64,000 nucleotides of DNA from Mycobacterium sp. AZCC_0083. Its GTDB lineage: Bacteria > Actinomycetota > Actinomycetes > Mycobacteriales > Mycobacteriaceae. This document shows, piece by piece, positions 41,033 to 48,702 of this stretch (position 1 is its first letter; the number at the start of each line of letters is the position of its first letter). The position numbers were made by a program, and so were the translations under genes. The stretch spans positions 248,001 to 312,000 of the forward strand of contig NZ_JACHGP010000007.1 of assembly GCF_014202335.1 (NCBI RefSeq). The letters run 5' to 3'. Under the pieces are notes generated by a model. It did not search any database. It had not been told where the DNA came from and worked only from the letters and a program-made list of their open reading frames with translations.

Positions 41033-42417
41033 CACCAGAACCTCAGGTAGCGATCGGTTTCCCACGACGACACGTGGGCGGCGAAGGAGTCCCACTCCGA
41101 CCGCTTCGCTGCGACGTACGATTCGAACATCGCATCACCGAACACGCTGCGCGCCAGCGGGTCTGCTTCGAGTGCGTCGATCGCCTCCCCGAGGGAGCGG
41201 GGCAGCCATCCGATGTTGCGTTCGAGCAGATCGGCCTCCGACAGGTTGTAGAGGTTGTCCCGGTTGGGGTCCCCGGGGTCGAGGCCTTCGCGGATGCCCT
41301 CCAGTCCTGCCGCGAGGACCAGCGCCGCACCGAGATACGGGTTGTTGGCGCTGTCGGCAGCGCGGCACTCGACCCGGCCGCCGCCCCTGGGGATGCGGAG
41401 CATGTTGGTGCGGTTGTTGTCGCCGTAGCAGGCGAAGATCGGTGCCCACGTCAGCCCGGACATGCTGCCCTGCTTGACCAGTCGCTTGTAGCTGTTGACG
41501 GTCGGGGCGATCACCGCGCAGATCGCCGATGCGTGGCGCAGCACGCCTGCGGTGAACTGGTATCCGAGGTTGGACAGCCCACAGCCGCGCGGATCGTCCG
41601 GGTCGGCGAACAGGTTGACGCCAGCGGTGTCGGCCAGCGACATGTTGTAGTGGGCACCGCTGCCGGTCCGGTCGGCGAACGGCTTGGGCATCCACGACGC
41701 GAACAATCCGTGCTTGCGAGCGATCTCGCCGACCATCATGCGGAAGAACACCAACCGGTCCGACATCGACACCGCGTCGGTGTAGGTGAAGTCGGTCTCG
41801 AACTGGCCGTTGCCGTCCTCGTGGTCGAATGAGTAGACATCCCAACCGAGTTCGTTCATCGCCGAGACGATCTCGTCGACGACCGCGTAGTTGTGCAACA
41901 TGCCGCGAAGGTCGTAGCACGGCTTGTCGAGAACATCGTCGGGACTGGCAGGCGCCGGTGTGCCGACACGGTCGTCGGTGAGCAGGAAGAACTCGGTCTC
42001 GATGCCGAGGTTGAAGGTGTAGCCCAACGTCGCAGCGTCCGCCGTCACGCGCTTGAGGATCTGCCTGCTGCAGGCCTCGAACGGGGTCTCCCCGATCCAG
42101 AGATCACCAGGGAACCAGGCGATCTCGCGGTTGAACGGGGCAATGATCGCCGCGTCCAGATCGGGGTGCGGTGCGACCTCGTCGTCGTTGACGTCCTGCG
42201 GTACCCCATCGAGGGCGGCGCCGGTGAACATCTCCGAACCGCGCGATGCCTGGTCGAGGTGGTTGAGCGGCACCATCTTCGACTTCGGCTTGCCGTGCAT
42301 GTCGACGAAGCTGATCGCGGCGTACTTCACGCCGGAGGCCGCCAGCCGTTCGGCGACCTCCGTGACTTCCGTTGCCGTCCGAGTGTGCGACGGCTGGCCG
42401 TTCAATGTGGCGGTCAT
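41032..42417 (-). CDS. Glutamine-synthetase-family ligase, GlnT/type III-like
   Basis: 461 residues. Glutamine synthetase residues are present: GIETEFFLL near 139-147, NGQFETDFTYTDAVSMSDRLVFFR near 204-227, GSGAHYNMSL near 252-261, NSYKRLV, NNRTNMLRIP and RVECRAADSANNPYLGAALVLAAGLEG near 349-375. The type III/GlnT subgroup includes enzymes that join glutamate to amines such as methylamine in place of ammonia. Together with the Rieske oxygenase and the creatininase-family hydrolase this suggests gamma-glutamylation of an amine as part of catabolism. It follows the Rieske gene by 11 bp. Confidence 0.85.
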   Translation of the reverse strand: MTATLNGQPSHTRTATEVTEVAERLAASGVKYAAISFVDMHGKPKSKMVPLNHLDQASRGSEMFTGAALDGVPQDVNDDEVAPHPDLDAAIIAPFNREIAWFPGDLWIGETPFEACSRQILKRVTADAATLGYTFNLGIETEFFLLTDDRVGTPAPASPDDVLDKPCYDLRGMLHNYAVVDEIVSAMNELGWDVYSFDHEDGNGQFETDFTYTDAVSMSDRLVFFRMMVGEIARKHGLFASWMPKPFADRTGSGAHYNMSLADTAGVNLFADPDDPRGCGLSNLGYQFTAGVLRHASAICAVIAPTVNSYKRLVKQGSMSGLTWAPIFACYGDNNRTNMLRIPRGGGRVECRAADSANNPYLGAALVLAAGLEGIREGLDPGDPNRDNLYNLSEADLLERNIGWLPRSLGEAIDALEADPLARSVFGDAMFESYVAAKRSEWDSFAAHVSSWETDRYLRFW

Positions 42418-42428
42418 GTCTTCTCCCG

Positions 42429-43592
42429 TTACGCCGTCGACGCGAGATCGGCGGTGTTGCTGATGATTCCGAGTTCACGGCCGAGGTAGCGATAGAACTC
42501 CCAGAGCGGCCGCTCGAGGTGCGAGAGCCTGCCCACGCCCGTCACGCCTGAGCGGACGGCGCGCTGGACGGCCGTGCAGGCATCGAGGTCCTCGCGGTGG
42601 ATGTCGCAGATCGTCTTGACCAACTGGCTGCGGCGTTCCTCGAGCCCCGGCGCAGCCAGCGCGGCCGGTGACATACAGATGTCGAGTTGTAGCTCGATCT
42701 TGCCAGCCCCGAGCGGAAGTACCTTGAGCCAGTACATGTATGCGGGGCCCATCGCGATTTGCAGCAGCGGATAGCCGATGAAGATGAGCGACTTGTGGTG
42801 GTGTTCAGGACTCAGCGTTGGGGCGCCGGGAGCGAGGAACGGCGGCTCCGCGGGGTAGCCGGGAGCCTGCCCCGACCACATCGTGGTGAAGTAGTCGCCG
42901 ACCTCACCGGTGTAGCTCAGGGAAGCCGGGAACTGGTCCTCGAGTGATCCGCGGTGCGGGCCCATGTGGTGGTAGCACTCCATGAAGTTGTCCACCATGA
43001 TCTTCCAGTCCCACTCGCACACTCCCCAGTCGGTCTGCTCGACGGTCTGGTAATTCTCCAGGTCGTAGACGTCGACGATCGGATCCAGCGCCGCGTACTG
43101 GCTCGCCAAGGATTCCGCTTGCCCGTCGAGGTTCACCAACACGAAGCCCTTCCACACCTCGTGCCGGAATTGCGTGAGCGGATAGTCCTTCCGGTCGAAC
43201 CCAGGAGACTGCTTCATCTCGGGTGCTCCTGCGAGATGACCGTCAAGCCCGAAGGACCAGAGGTGGTAGGGGCACTGCAGGACGTTGGCCTCCCCCGCGC
43301 CGGTGCACACCTCCATCCAGCGGTGGGTGCAGTTGCGCGACAACACCCGGATGTCGGACTTGCGGTCGCGGGTGACGACGAGCGGTGTGCCGAGGATGTC
43401 GATGCTGTAGTAGCTCCCGTCGATGGGAACCTGCTCGACGCGGCAGAGCGGAATCCAGCCGCGCTTGAATACCCGGTCGACTTCGGCGGCGTACAGCTCG
43501 TCGCTGCCGTAGGCCTCTGGCGGCAGGGTGACCGCGTTCTCGGGTGACTCGACCCCACAGGTTGCGGTGAGTCGTGAGTAGTCGAATGTCAT
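42429..43592 (-). CDS. Rieske non-heme iron oxygenase, alpha subunit
   Basis: 387 residues. The Rieske 2Fe-2S site is Cys88-x-His90 and Cys107-x-x-His110 (NCTHRW; CPYHLWSF). The catalytic iron site is DNFMECYHHMGPHRG, with Glu205, His208 and His213 and the usual bridging Asp. The family covers aromatic ring hydroxylases and N-demethylating or choline-type monooxygenases; the GlnT-type neighbour favours an amine or quaternary ammonium substrate. No ferredoxin or reductase gene adjoins, so electrons must come from elsewhere. It is the first gene of the minus-strand operon ending with TetR. Confidence 0.9.
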   Translation of the reverse strand: MTFDYSRLTATCGVESPENAVTLPPEAYGSDELYAAEVDRVFKRGWIPLCRVEQVPIDGSYYSIDILGTPLVVTRDRKSDIRVLSRNCTHRWMEVCTGAGEANVLQCPYHLWSFGLDGHLAGAPEMKQSPGFDRKDYPLTQFRHEVWKGFVLVNLDGQAESLASQYAALDPIVDVYDLENYQTVEQTDWGVCEWDWKIMVDNFMECYHHMGPHRGSLEDQFPASLSYTGEVGDYFTTMWSGQAPGYPAEPPFLAPGAPTLSPEHHHKSLIFIGYPLLQIAMGPAYMYWLKVLPLGAGKIELQLDICMSPAALAAPGLEERRSQLVKTICDIHREDLDACTAVQRAVRSGVTGVGRLSHLERPLWEFYRYLGRELGIISNTADLASTA

Positions 43593-43828
43593 GGACCCGA
43601 CGATAGGCAGGTTCTGTTGCTGGGCTGTTTCGTCGTGGTAAATGACTAATTGAAACCCTCACTGGCTCGTATCTGGGCAAAACGTCGAACTACCACTGGC
43701 TTCAGGCCACAATTTCAATGAGTTATCGAAACCTGTGCCGTTACTGTGCTGCCCGGCGACCGGTCGGCGGTCGGCGGGTCCTTCCGTTCCAGCCCCCGCT
43801 CCGTTCCGAACGGGTTAGGTATGACGTC
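43593..43828. other. Divergent promoter region of Rieske operon and RNase Z-like gene
   Basis: 236-bp gap, AT-rich at 43635-43660 and 43705-43735. ATTGAAA (43649-43655) and TTTCAAT (43713-43719) form a widely spaced inverted repeat, and GTAAATGACTAAT (43638-43650) resembles a promoter element. A TetR operator is expected here, but no compact palindrome is plain. Confidence 0.4.
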
Positions 43829-44677
43829 ATGATCGAAGTCACCCTGCTCGGCACCGGCAGTCCCATGGTCGACGCGAATCGCGCAGGGCCGTCGACGCTG
43901 GTGCGCGCCGGCGAGCAGATCTTCCTGGTCGACTGTGGCCGGGGCGTGCTGCAACGGGCCGCGGCCGTCGGCGTCGGGGCCGCAGGTCTCTCGGCGCTGC
44001 TGCTGACGCACCTGCACAGTGACCACATCACCGACCTCGGCGACGTCATCACGACGCGGTGGGTGACGACGTTCGTGCGCACGCCGCTGCCGATCATCGG
44101 GCCGCCAGGCACGGCCGCCGTGGTCGCGGCCACGCTGGAGGCGCTGGCACCGGACATCAGCTACCGGATCGCCCATCACGCGGATATCACCGAACCGCCC
44201 GCCATCGAGGTGCACGAGTACACTGGGGGCCCCGTGTGGAACTCATCCGGTGTCCAGATCCGGGTTGCCCCAACCGATCACCGACCCGTGGAGCCCACCA
44301 TCGGCTTCCGCATCGAGTACGGCGGGGCGTCGGTCGTGCTCGCCGGTGATTCAGTGCCGTGCGAAAGCCTCGACGCACTCGCCGCTGGGGCGGGAGCGCT
44401 GGTTCACACCGTGATCCGCAAGGACCTCATCGCGCAAGTGCCGCAACAGCGGCTGAATGACATCCTCGACTACCACTCCTCAGTCGAGGAAGCCGCAGGC
44501 ACTGCGACGCGGGCCGGGGTGGGCACGCTGATCCTCACCCACTACGTCCCGCCGCTGGCTCCCGGACAGGAGGACGACTGGCGCGCGCTGGCCGCCTCGG
44601 TGTTCCCCCGCCAGATCGAGCTGGGCGACGACCTACATCGCGTCGAGGTACACCCCGGGGTGTGCATCAACCGGTAG
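43829..44677 (+). CDS. MBL-fold hydrolase, RNase Z-like (Rv2407 type)
   Basis: 282 residues. The metal site THLHSDHITD gives His61, His63, Asp65 and His66; ITTRWVTTFVRTPLPIIGPPGT, APTDHRPVEPTIGFRIEY and VLAGDSVPCESL follow the RNase Z/ElaC pattern, and LILTHYVPP near the C-terminus gives the last His. RNase Z cuts 3' trailers of tRNA precursors; many actinobacterial members of this branch are of uncertain substrate. ATG 43829 starts the conserved MIEVTLLGTG. The 3' end overlaps the convergent LLM gene by 11 bp. Conserved backbone gene. Confidence 0.85.
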   Translation: MIEVTLLGTGSPMVDANRAGPSTLVRAGEQIFLVDCGRGVLQRAAAVGVGAAGLSALLLTHLHSDHITDLGDVITTRWVTTFVRTPLPIIGPPGTAAVVAATLEALAPDISYRIAHHADITEPPAIEVHEYTGGPVWNSSGVQIRVAPTDHRPVEPTIGFRIEYGGASVVLAGDSVPCESLDALAAGAGALVHTVIRKDLIAQVPQQRLNDILDYHSSVEEAAGTATRAGVGTLILTHYVPPLAPGQEDDWRALAASVFPRQIELGDDLHRVEVHPGVCINR

Positions 44678-45539
44678 CGGCCAGGCGTGCGGCCGCGTCC
44701 GTCACCGTGGCGAGGGCTTCGGGAGTCCACGGCCTGCCGCGCACGATGACGACCGTATGCGTTATCCCGAGATCGCCCAAAGTGATGCAGCGGCGTGCGA
44801 ATTCGTCGACTGTCTCACCGGGTTCGAGTGCGGTGCTGACAGTCCGTTCCACCTCGTCGACCGGCCGGCCGAAGTCTGCACAATGCCGCGCCAACACCTC
44901 GAGTTGGCGCCGGATGGTCTGGCCGCCGTCGGGAACGTCGAACAGATTGCAGGCGTCGCCGTACTCGGCGACCAGGCGCAGCGTGCGCCGCTCGCCCGTG
45001 CCACCGATCAACACGGGCGGCCGAGGTGATGCGACGGGTCGGGGACTGCCGACGGGGTGCTCCAGTTCCAGATAGTTGCCCCGGAACGGACCGTCGTCGC
45101 CACTCCACATCTGCTGAGCCAACCGGAGCAGTTCGGTCAACCGGGCGAACCGTTCGGCCGTTGCGGGCATGAACAAGCCCATCGCACGGGCCTCGTCGGC
45201 GTTGTACCCTGCGCCGATGCCCAGCCAGGCCCGGCCATCGGTCAGCACGTCCAACGTCGTGACCGCCTTGATCAGCAGAGCGGCGGCGCGGAATGTCGCG
45301 GCGGTGACCATGGTGCCCAGCCGTAGCCGCGACGTGCGGGCGGCCAGGAAGCCCAACGCGGTGTAAGCCTCCAGCATCGGTTCGTCGAGGCGACTGGACG
45401 GATCGGCCTGCAGGAGGTGATCGGCAACCCACAGGGTGTCGACCGCGGAGTCGTCCAGCGTGTCGGCGAGTGCCGCGAGTTGGGCCCGGATTTCGCGGTG
45501 CGGCCACGAGTAGTTGGTGACGCTGACGCTGAGCCTCAT
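44667..45539 (-). CDS. LLM-class F420-dependent oxidoreductase
   Basis: 290 residues of the luciferase-like family: VDTLWVADHLLQ near residues 35-46, SRLRLGTMVTAATFRAAALLIKAVTTLDVLTDGRAWLGIGAGYNADEARAMG near 72-122, and PVLIGGTGERRTLRLVAEYGDACNLF near 172-197. The last motif is typical of mycobacterial F420-dependent members. ATG 45539 is chosen because GGAGG stands seven bases upstream; GTG 45545 overlaps the previous stop and is possible. It lies 2 bp downstream of the DUF4386 gene. Substrate unknown. Confidence 0.83.
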   Translation of the reverse strand: MRLSVSVTNYSWPHREIRAQLAALADTLDDSAVDTLWVADHLLQADPSSRLDEPMLEAYTALGFLAARTSRLRLGTMVTAATFRAAALLIKAVTTLDVLTDGRAWLGIGAGYNADEARAMGLFMPATAERFARLTELLRLAQQMWSGDDGPFRGNYLELEHPVGSPRPVASPRPPVLIGGTGERRTLRLVAEYGDACNLFDVPDGGQTIRRQLEVLARHCADFGRPVDEVERTVSTALEPGETVDEFARRCITLGDLGITHTVVIVRGRPWTPEALATVTDAAARLAATG

Positions 45540-45541
45540 GG

Positions 45542-46264
45542 TCACGCCTCCGCGGCGTGGACGGTCTCGTTCCGGCGTCTGCGGCGCAGCGGCAGCAGTG
45601 CACCGGCCACGATCAGCCAGATCAATCCGGAGAAGCGGGCGACCGGCAGCAGCACGGCAAGCGGAGGCCAGATGAGCACCACCGTGGTCAGCTCGGCGAC
45701 GACGGCGATGGCCAGGCCGGTCCAGGCGACCGGCCTGGGGAGGAGGCCGAGGATCAGGCTGGGTACCGCGATACCCGCGATCAGCAGTCCGAGCGCGACG
45801 ACGTGTCCGGCGCCGCCGGTAAGGAACACCAGGTAGTACACCGCACGAACGAGCGCAGGGTCGGCGCTGACTTCGGGTCGCGACAGTGTCCAGGCCAGTA
45901 GTCCCGAAAGCCCCAGCCCACCGGCGGCCAAGATGCCACCCGCGAGCGCGATCGTGGCGCCGGGCGCGGTAATGCCCAGTTGGCGCAGTCTTGCACTGGC
46001 CGTGGCGGCGTAGATGGCTAGCGGTACGGAGGACGCGAACACCCCGATGGCTCCGACTTGCACCGCAGCTGAATTGCCATGGAAGTAGCCCTGTATCGCC
46101 GTGTCGGAGCCGTACGGCAGCGGCATCACGCCGCCCATGGCTGCGCTGACGCCAAGTCCGACCACCAAGAGCCCCAGAGAAATCCCGGCCAGCACGGCCA
46201 GCGGCGGTCCACCCTGTCGTGGCCGGCCGGAGACCTCATTTCGATCTGTGAGTGAATCGTTCAT
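45542..46264 (-). CDS. DUF4386-type integral membrane protein
   Basis: 240 residues with about six membrane helices (near 23-43, 66-86, 103-122, 140-162, 168-195, 205-222) and a basic C-terminus (RRRRRNE). The pattern GYFHGNSAAVQVGAIGVFASSVPLAIYAATASARLRQLG is that of DUF4386 proteins, whose role is unknown. ATG 46264. It is divergent from a MarR regulator across a 75-bp gap containing CGAACGAT at 46269-46276 and 46322-46329, possible MarR half-sites, so it is probably controlled by that regulator. Confidence 0.72.
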   Translation of the reverse strand: MNDSLTDRNEVSGRPRQGGPPLAVLAGISLGLLVVGLGVSAAMGGVMPLPYGSDTAIQGYFHGNSAAVQVGAIGVFASSVPLAIYAATASARLRQLGITAPGATIALAGGILAAGGLGLSGLLAWTLSRPEVSADPALVRAVYYLVFLTGGAGHVVALGLLIAGIAVPSLILGLLPRPVAWTGLAIAVVAELTTVVLIWPPLAVLLPVARFSGLIWLIVAGALLPLRRRRRNETVHAAEA

Positions 46265-46339
46265 GTGACGAACGATATGACGCTACGGCCGCCGACGCAA
46301 GGGTGAAGATGATTTCGCATTCGAACGATTCGCCGGATG

Positions 46340-46345
46340 TATGAT
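46340..46345 (+). promoter_or_regulatory. -10 element TATGAT of a leaderless transcript
   Basis: TATGAT ends 6 nt before GTG 46352 and is the cleanest mycobacterial -10 in the window. CGAACGAT (46322-46329) lies where a bound repressor would cover the promoter. Confidence 0.55.
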
Positions 46346-46351
46346 CGTCGG

Positions 46352-46855
46352 GTGTCAGCTACCAACGACGACCACGGCGACGGGATCGCCTTCCTGCTCA
46401 CTCAGCTGGGACACGACGCCGCGACCCAGTTCGCCGAGCAGATGGCGACGATCGACCTATCCGCGCCGCACGCCGGGATACTTCGCACCATCGCGTCCGA
46501 ACCCGGGCGCAGCCAGCAGGCGCTGAGCGGTCGACTCGGCGTGTTGCCGAGCCGTGTGGTGGCACACGTCGACGAGCTGGAGGCCCGCGGCTACGTCGAA
46601 CGTCGACGTAACCCCGATGACCGACGCCTCCATGCGCTGTACCTCACGGCATCCGGAAAACGGTTGATGCAGAAGATCTCAACGCTTGCCCGCCAACACG
46701 AAGGCCGCATGACCGCGGGGCTCGACGAACAGCAACGTGGAACGCTGCGCGAGCTCCTCGCGACTCTGGCGCAGCAACGGGGCCTGACCCCGCACGTCCA
46801 CCCGGGTTATCGAACCCTCGGCCGCGCCAACGTGCGATCTAAGCCAGCCGGGTGA
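46352..46855 (+). CDS. MarR-family transcriptional regulator
   Basis: 167 residues with the MarR winged helix: HAGILRTIASEPGRSQQALSGRLGVLPSRVVAHVDELEARGYVERRRNPDDRRLHALYLTASG (about 45-107). GTG 46352 is chosen because of the -10 element 6 nt upstream; an in-frame upstream reading begins inside that element. It faces the DUF4386/LLM pair and probably represses it. Its 3' end overlaps the convergent transglutaminase gene by 17 bp, which shows the unit was inserted tightly into the conserved backbone. Confidence 0.88.
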   Translation: MSATNDDHGDGIAFLLTQLGHDAATQFAEQMATIDLSAPHAGILRTIASEPGRSQQALSGRLGVLPSRVVAHVDELEARGYVERRRNPDDRRLHALYLTASGKRLMQKISTLARQHEGRMTAGLDEQQRGTLRELLATLAQQRGLTPHVHPGYRTLGRANVRSKPAG

Positions 46856-47678
46856 TCTCCACGACGACGTCGAGGTCGGTGGAACCCGCGCCTGAGTAGA
46901 TCCCCTTCAGCGGTGTGACGTCGGAGTAGTCGCGGCCGACGCCCACGCTGATGTACTGCTCGTTGATCTCCTTGTCGTTGGTGGGGTCGAAGTGCCACCA
47001 CCCACCCGTCCACGCCTGTACCCAGGCGTGGCTCTGGCCATCGATCGTGTCGCCGACCGCTGCCTTGCGCGTGGGATGCAGGTAACCGGACACGTATCGG
47101 GACGGAATCCCCATGCTGCGCAACAGAATCAACGTCAGATGGGCGAAGTCCTGGCAGACGCCCTTGCCCTCCCGGTGAGCGTCCAATCCCGACGAGTGCA
47201 CACCGGTGGTGCCAGGCACGTAGTCGAGCTCGGTGTGCACCCAGTTCGCGGCCTCCACCACCGCCTCTTGCGGATCGTGATACTTGGCGATGCGTTGCCC
47301 GACCCTGGCGATGCGCCGGCTGTCCGGGGTGTACTTCGTCGCCGTCAGGTATTCGTCGAAGCGGTCGAGCACGGCCTCTGACTTCAGGTCCTCCCAGGAG
47401 ACCCTGTCGGCGGGCAGCTCACCCTTGTCGGTCTCCACCACCGACGACGCGGTGACCTCCAGTTCGGTGTGCGGGGCATGCAAGTCGAACGCCGTCACCG
47501 CGGTGCCCCAGTAGTCGACGTACCGGTAGGACCGGGTGGCTGGCACGGTTTCGACGCGGTTGAGGATCACGTTCTGCCGGGAGTCCGAGCGTGGGGTCAG
47601 CCGCGCCTCGTTGTAGGACGCCGTCACCGGTGACTTGTACGCATAGCCGGTCGAGTGCACGACACGTAACCGCCACAT
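46839..47678 (-). CDS. Transglutaminase-like protein (Rv2409c type)
   Basis: 279 residues. The catalytic triad is visible as Cys175 (GVCQDFAH), His217 (SHAWVQAW) and Asp231 (FDPTND). The N-terminal beta domain matches bacterial transglutaminase-like proteins. In bacteria this protein is encoded with an alpha-E protein and a circularly permuted ATP-grasp; the trio is thought to make or process a peptide, a role not settled. ATG 47678 lies just behind the alpha-E stop with a GA-rich ribosome site. Backbone gene. Confidence 0.9.
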   Translation of the reverse strand: MWRLRVVHSTGYAYKSPVTASYNEARLTPRSDSRQNVILNRVETVPATRSYRYVDYWGTAVTAFDLHAPHTELEVTASSVVETDKGELPADRVSWEDLKSEAVLDRFDEYLTATKYTPDSRRIARVGQRIAKYHDPQEAVVEAANWVHTELDYVPGTTGVHSSGLDAHREGKGVCQDFAHLTLILLRSMGIPSRYVSGYLHPTRKAAVGDTIDGQSHAWVQAWTGGWWHFDPTNDKEINEQYISVGVGRDYSDVTPLKGIYSGAGSTDLDVVVEITRLA

Positions 47679-47679
47679 A

Positions 47680-48657
47680 TCAGACCTCGCCCTCTTCGAT
47701 GACCAGCGATCCATTGCGGCCGGCGTCCGTCCATGCCACCCACGGGGCGGAGTGAAAGTACTCCAGCGCCAACGCCTCTCCGACTTCGGCGCAGGTCATC
47801 TGCAGCCCGCCGAGGCGCTCCTCCAGAGACTCCAACAACACCCCTGGCCGCAGGAACTCCAACTCACTGCGGGCGCGACCCAGCAGGCGTTGCGCCTCGT
47901 CGGTGGCTCCGATCCGATTGTGCGCGCCGTTGTGCAATTCCTCGAGACTGTGCTCGGCCAGCCGCAGCGAGTACATCACCGAGCGCGGGAACAGCCGGTC
48001 GAGCAGCATGAACTCGACGACACGTACGGCGTCGAGCACGCCGCGGTACGTGCGCAGGTAGGTGTCGTGCGCACCCGCCGAGCGCAACACCGTCACCCAC
48101 GCCGGCGACGAGGCGCTATCGCCGACGCGCGAGAGCAGGAGCCGCACGGTCATGTCGACGCGTTCGATCGCCCGGCCGAGCACCATGAAGCGGTACCCGT
48201 CGTCGCGGGACAACGTGGAATCGGCCAGCCCGGCGAACATCGCGGCGCGACCCTCGACGTACGACAGGAACTCGTGCGGGCCAAGTCGCTTCGCGGCACG
48301 TTCCCGCTCGGCGAGCGCGTTGTAGGTGGTGTTGAGGCACTCCCAGATCTCGGTCGACGTGACTTCGCGTGCGCCGCGGGCGTTTTCACGGGCCCCGGCG
48401 ATGGATTCGACGATCGAGCAGCCGCCCTGGGTGTCGTGGCTGAACGCGACGAGGTCGGTCAGCGACCACAGGTCGAGCGCCACCTTTGGCGGCTCGATGC
48501 CGAGCACCTTCAGCAGCGTTCTTGACGCCTGGTCGGGGTCGACGCTGGAGTCCTCCAGCAGTTGGTGCACGGTGACGTCGAGGATGCGGGCCGTGTCGTC
48601 GGCCCGCTCGACGTAGCGCCCGATCCAGTACAGCGATTCCGCGTTGCGTGCCAGCAT
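47680..48657 (-). CDS. Alpha-E domain protein (Rv2410c type)
   Basis: 325 residues, almost wholly helical: MLARNAESLYWIGRYVERADDTARILDV at the start is the alpha-E signature, repeated in part at FMVLGRAIERVDMTVRLLLSR and MLLDRLFPRSVMYSLRLAEHSLEEL. It is always encoded with the circularly permuted ATP-grasp and transglutaminase-like proteins. ATG 48657 is the second of two adjacent ATGs; AGGAG stands six bases before it. Confidence 0.9.
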   Translation of the reverse strand: MLARNAESLYWIGRYVERADDTARILDVTVHQLLEDSSVDPDQASRTLLKVLGIEPPKVALDLWSLTDLVAFSHDTQGGCSIVESIAGARENARGAREVTSTEIWECLNTTYNALAERERAAKRLGPHEFLSYVEGRAAMFAGLADSTLSRDDGYRFMVLGRAIERVDMTVRLLLSRVGDSASSPAWVTVLRSAGAHDTYLRTYRGVLDAVRVVEFMLLDRLFPRSVMYSLRLAEHSLEELHNGAHNRIGATDEAQRLLGRARSELEFLRPGVLLESLEERLGGLQMTCAEVGEALALEYFHSAPWVAWTDAGRNGSLVIEEGEV

Positions 48658-48702
48658 CATTGTCTCCTCTTCGCGCAAGCGCTCATCGCAAGTCCATCTC
48701 CC

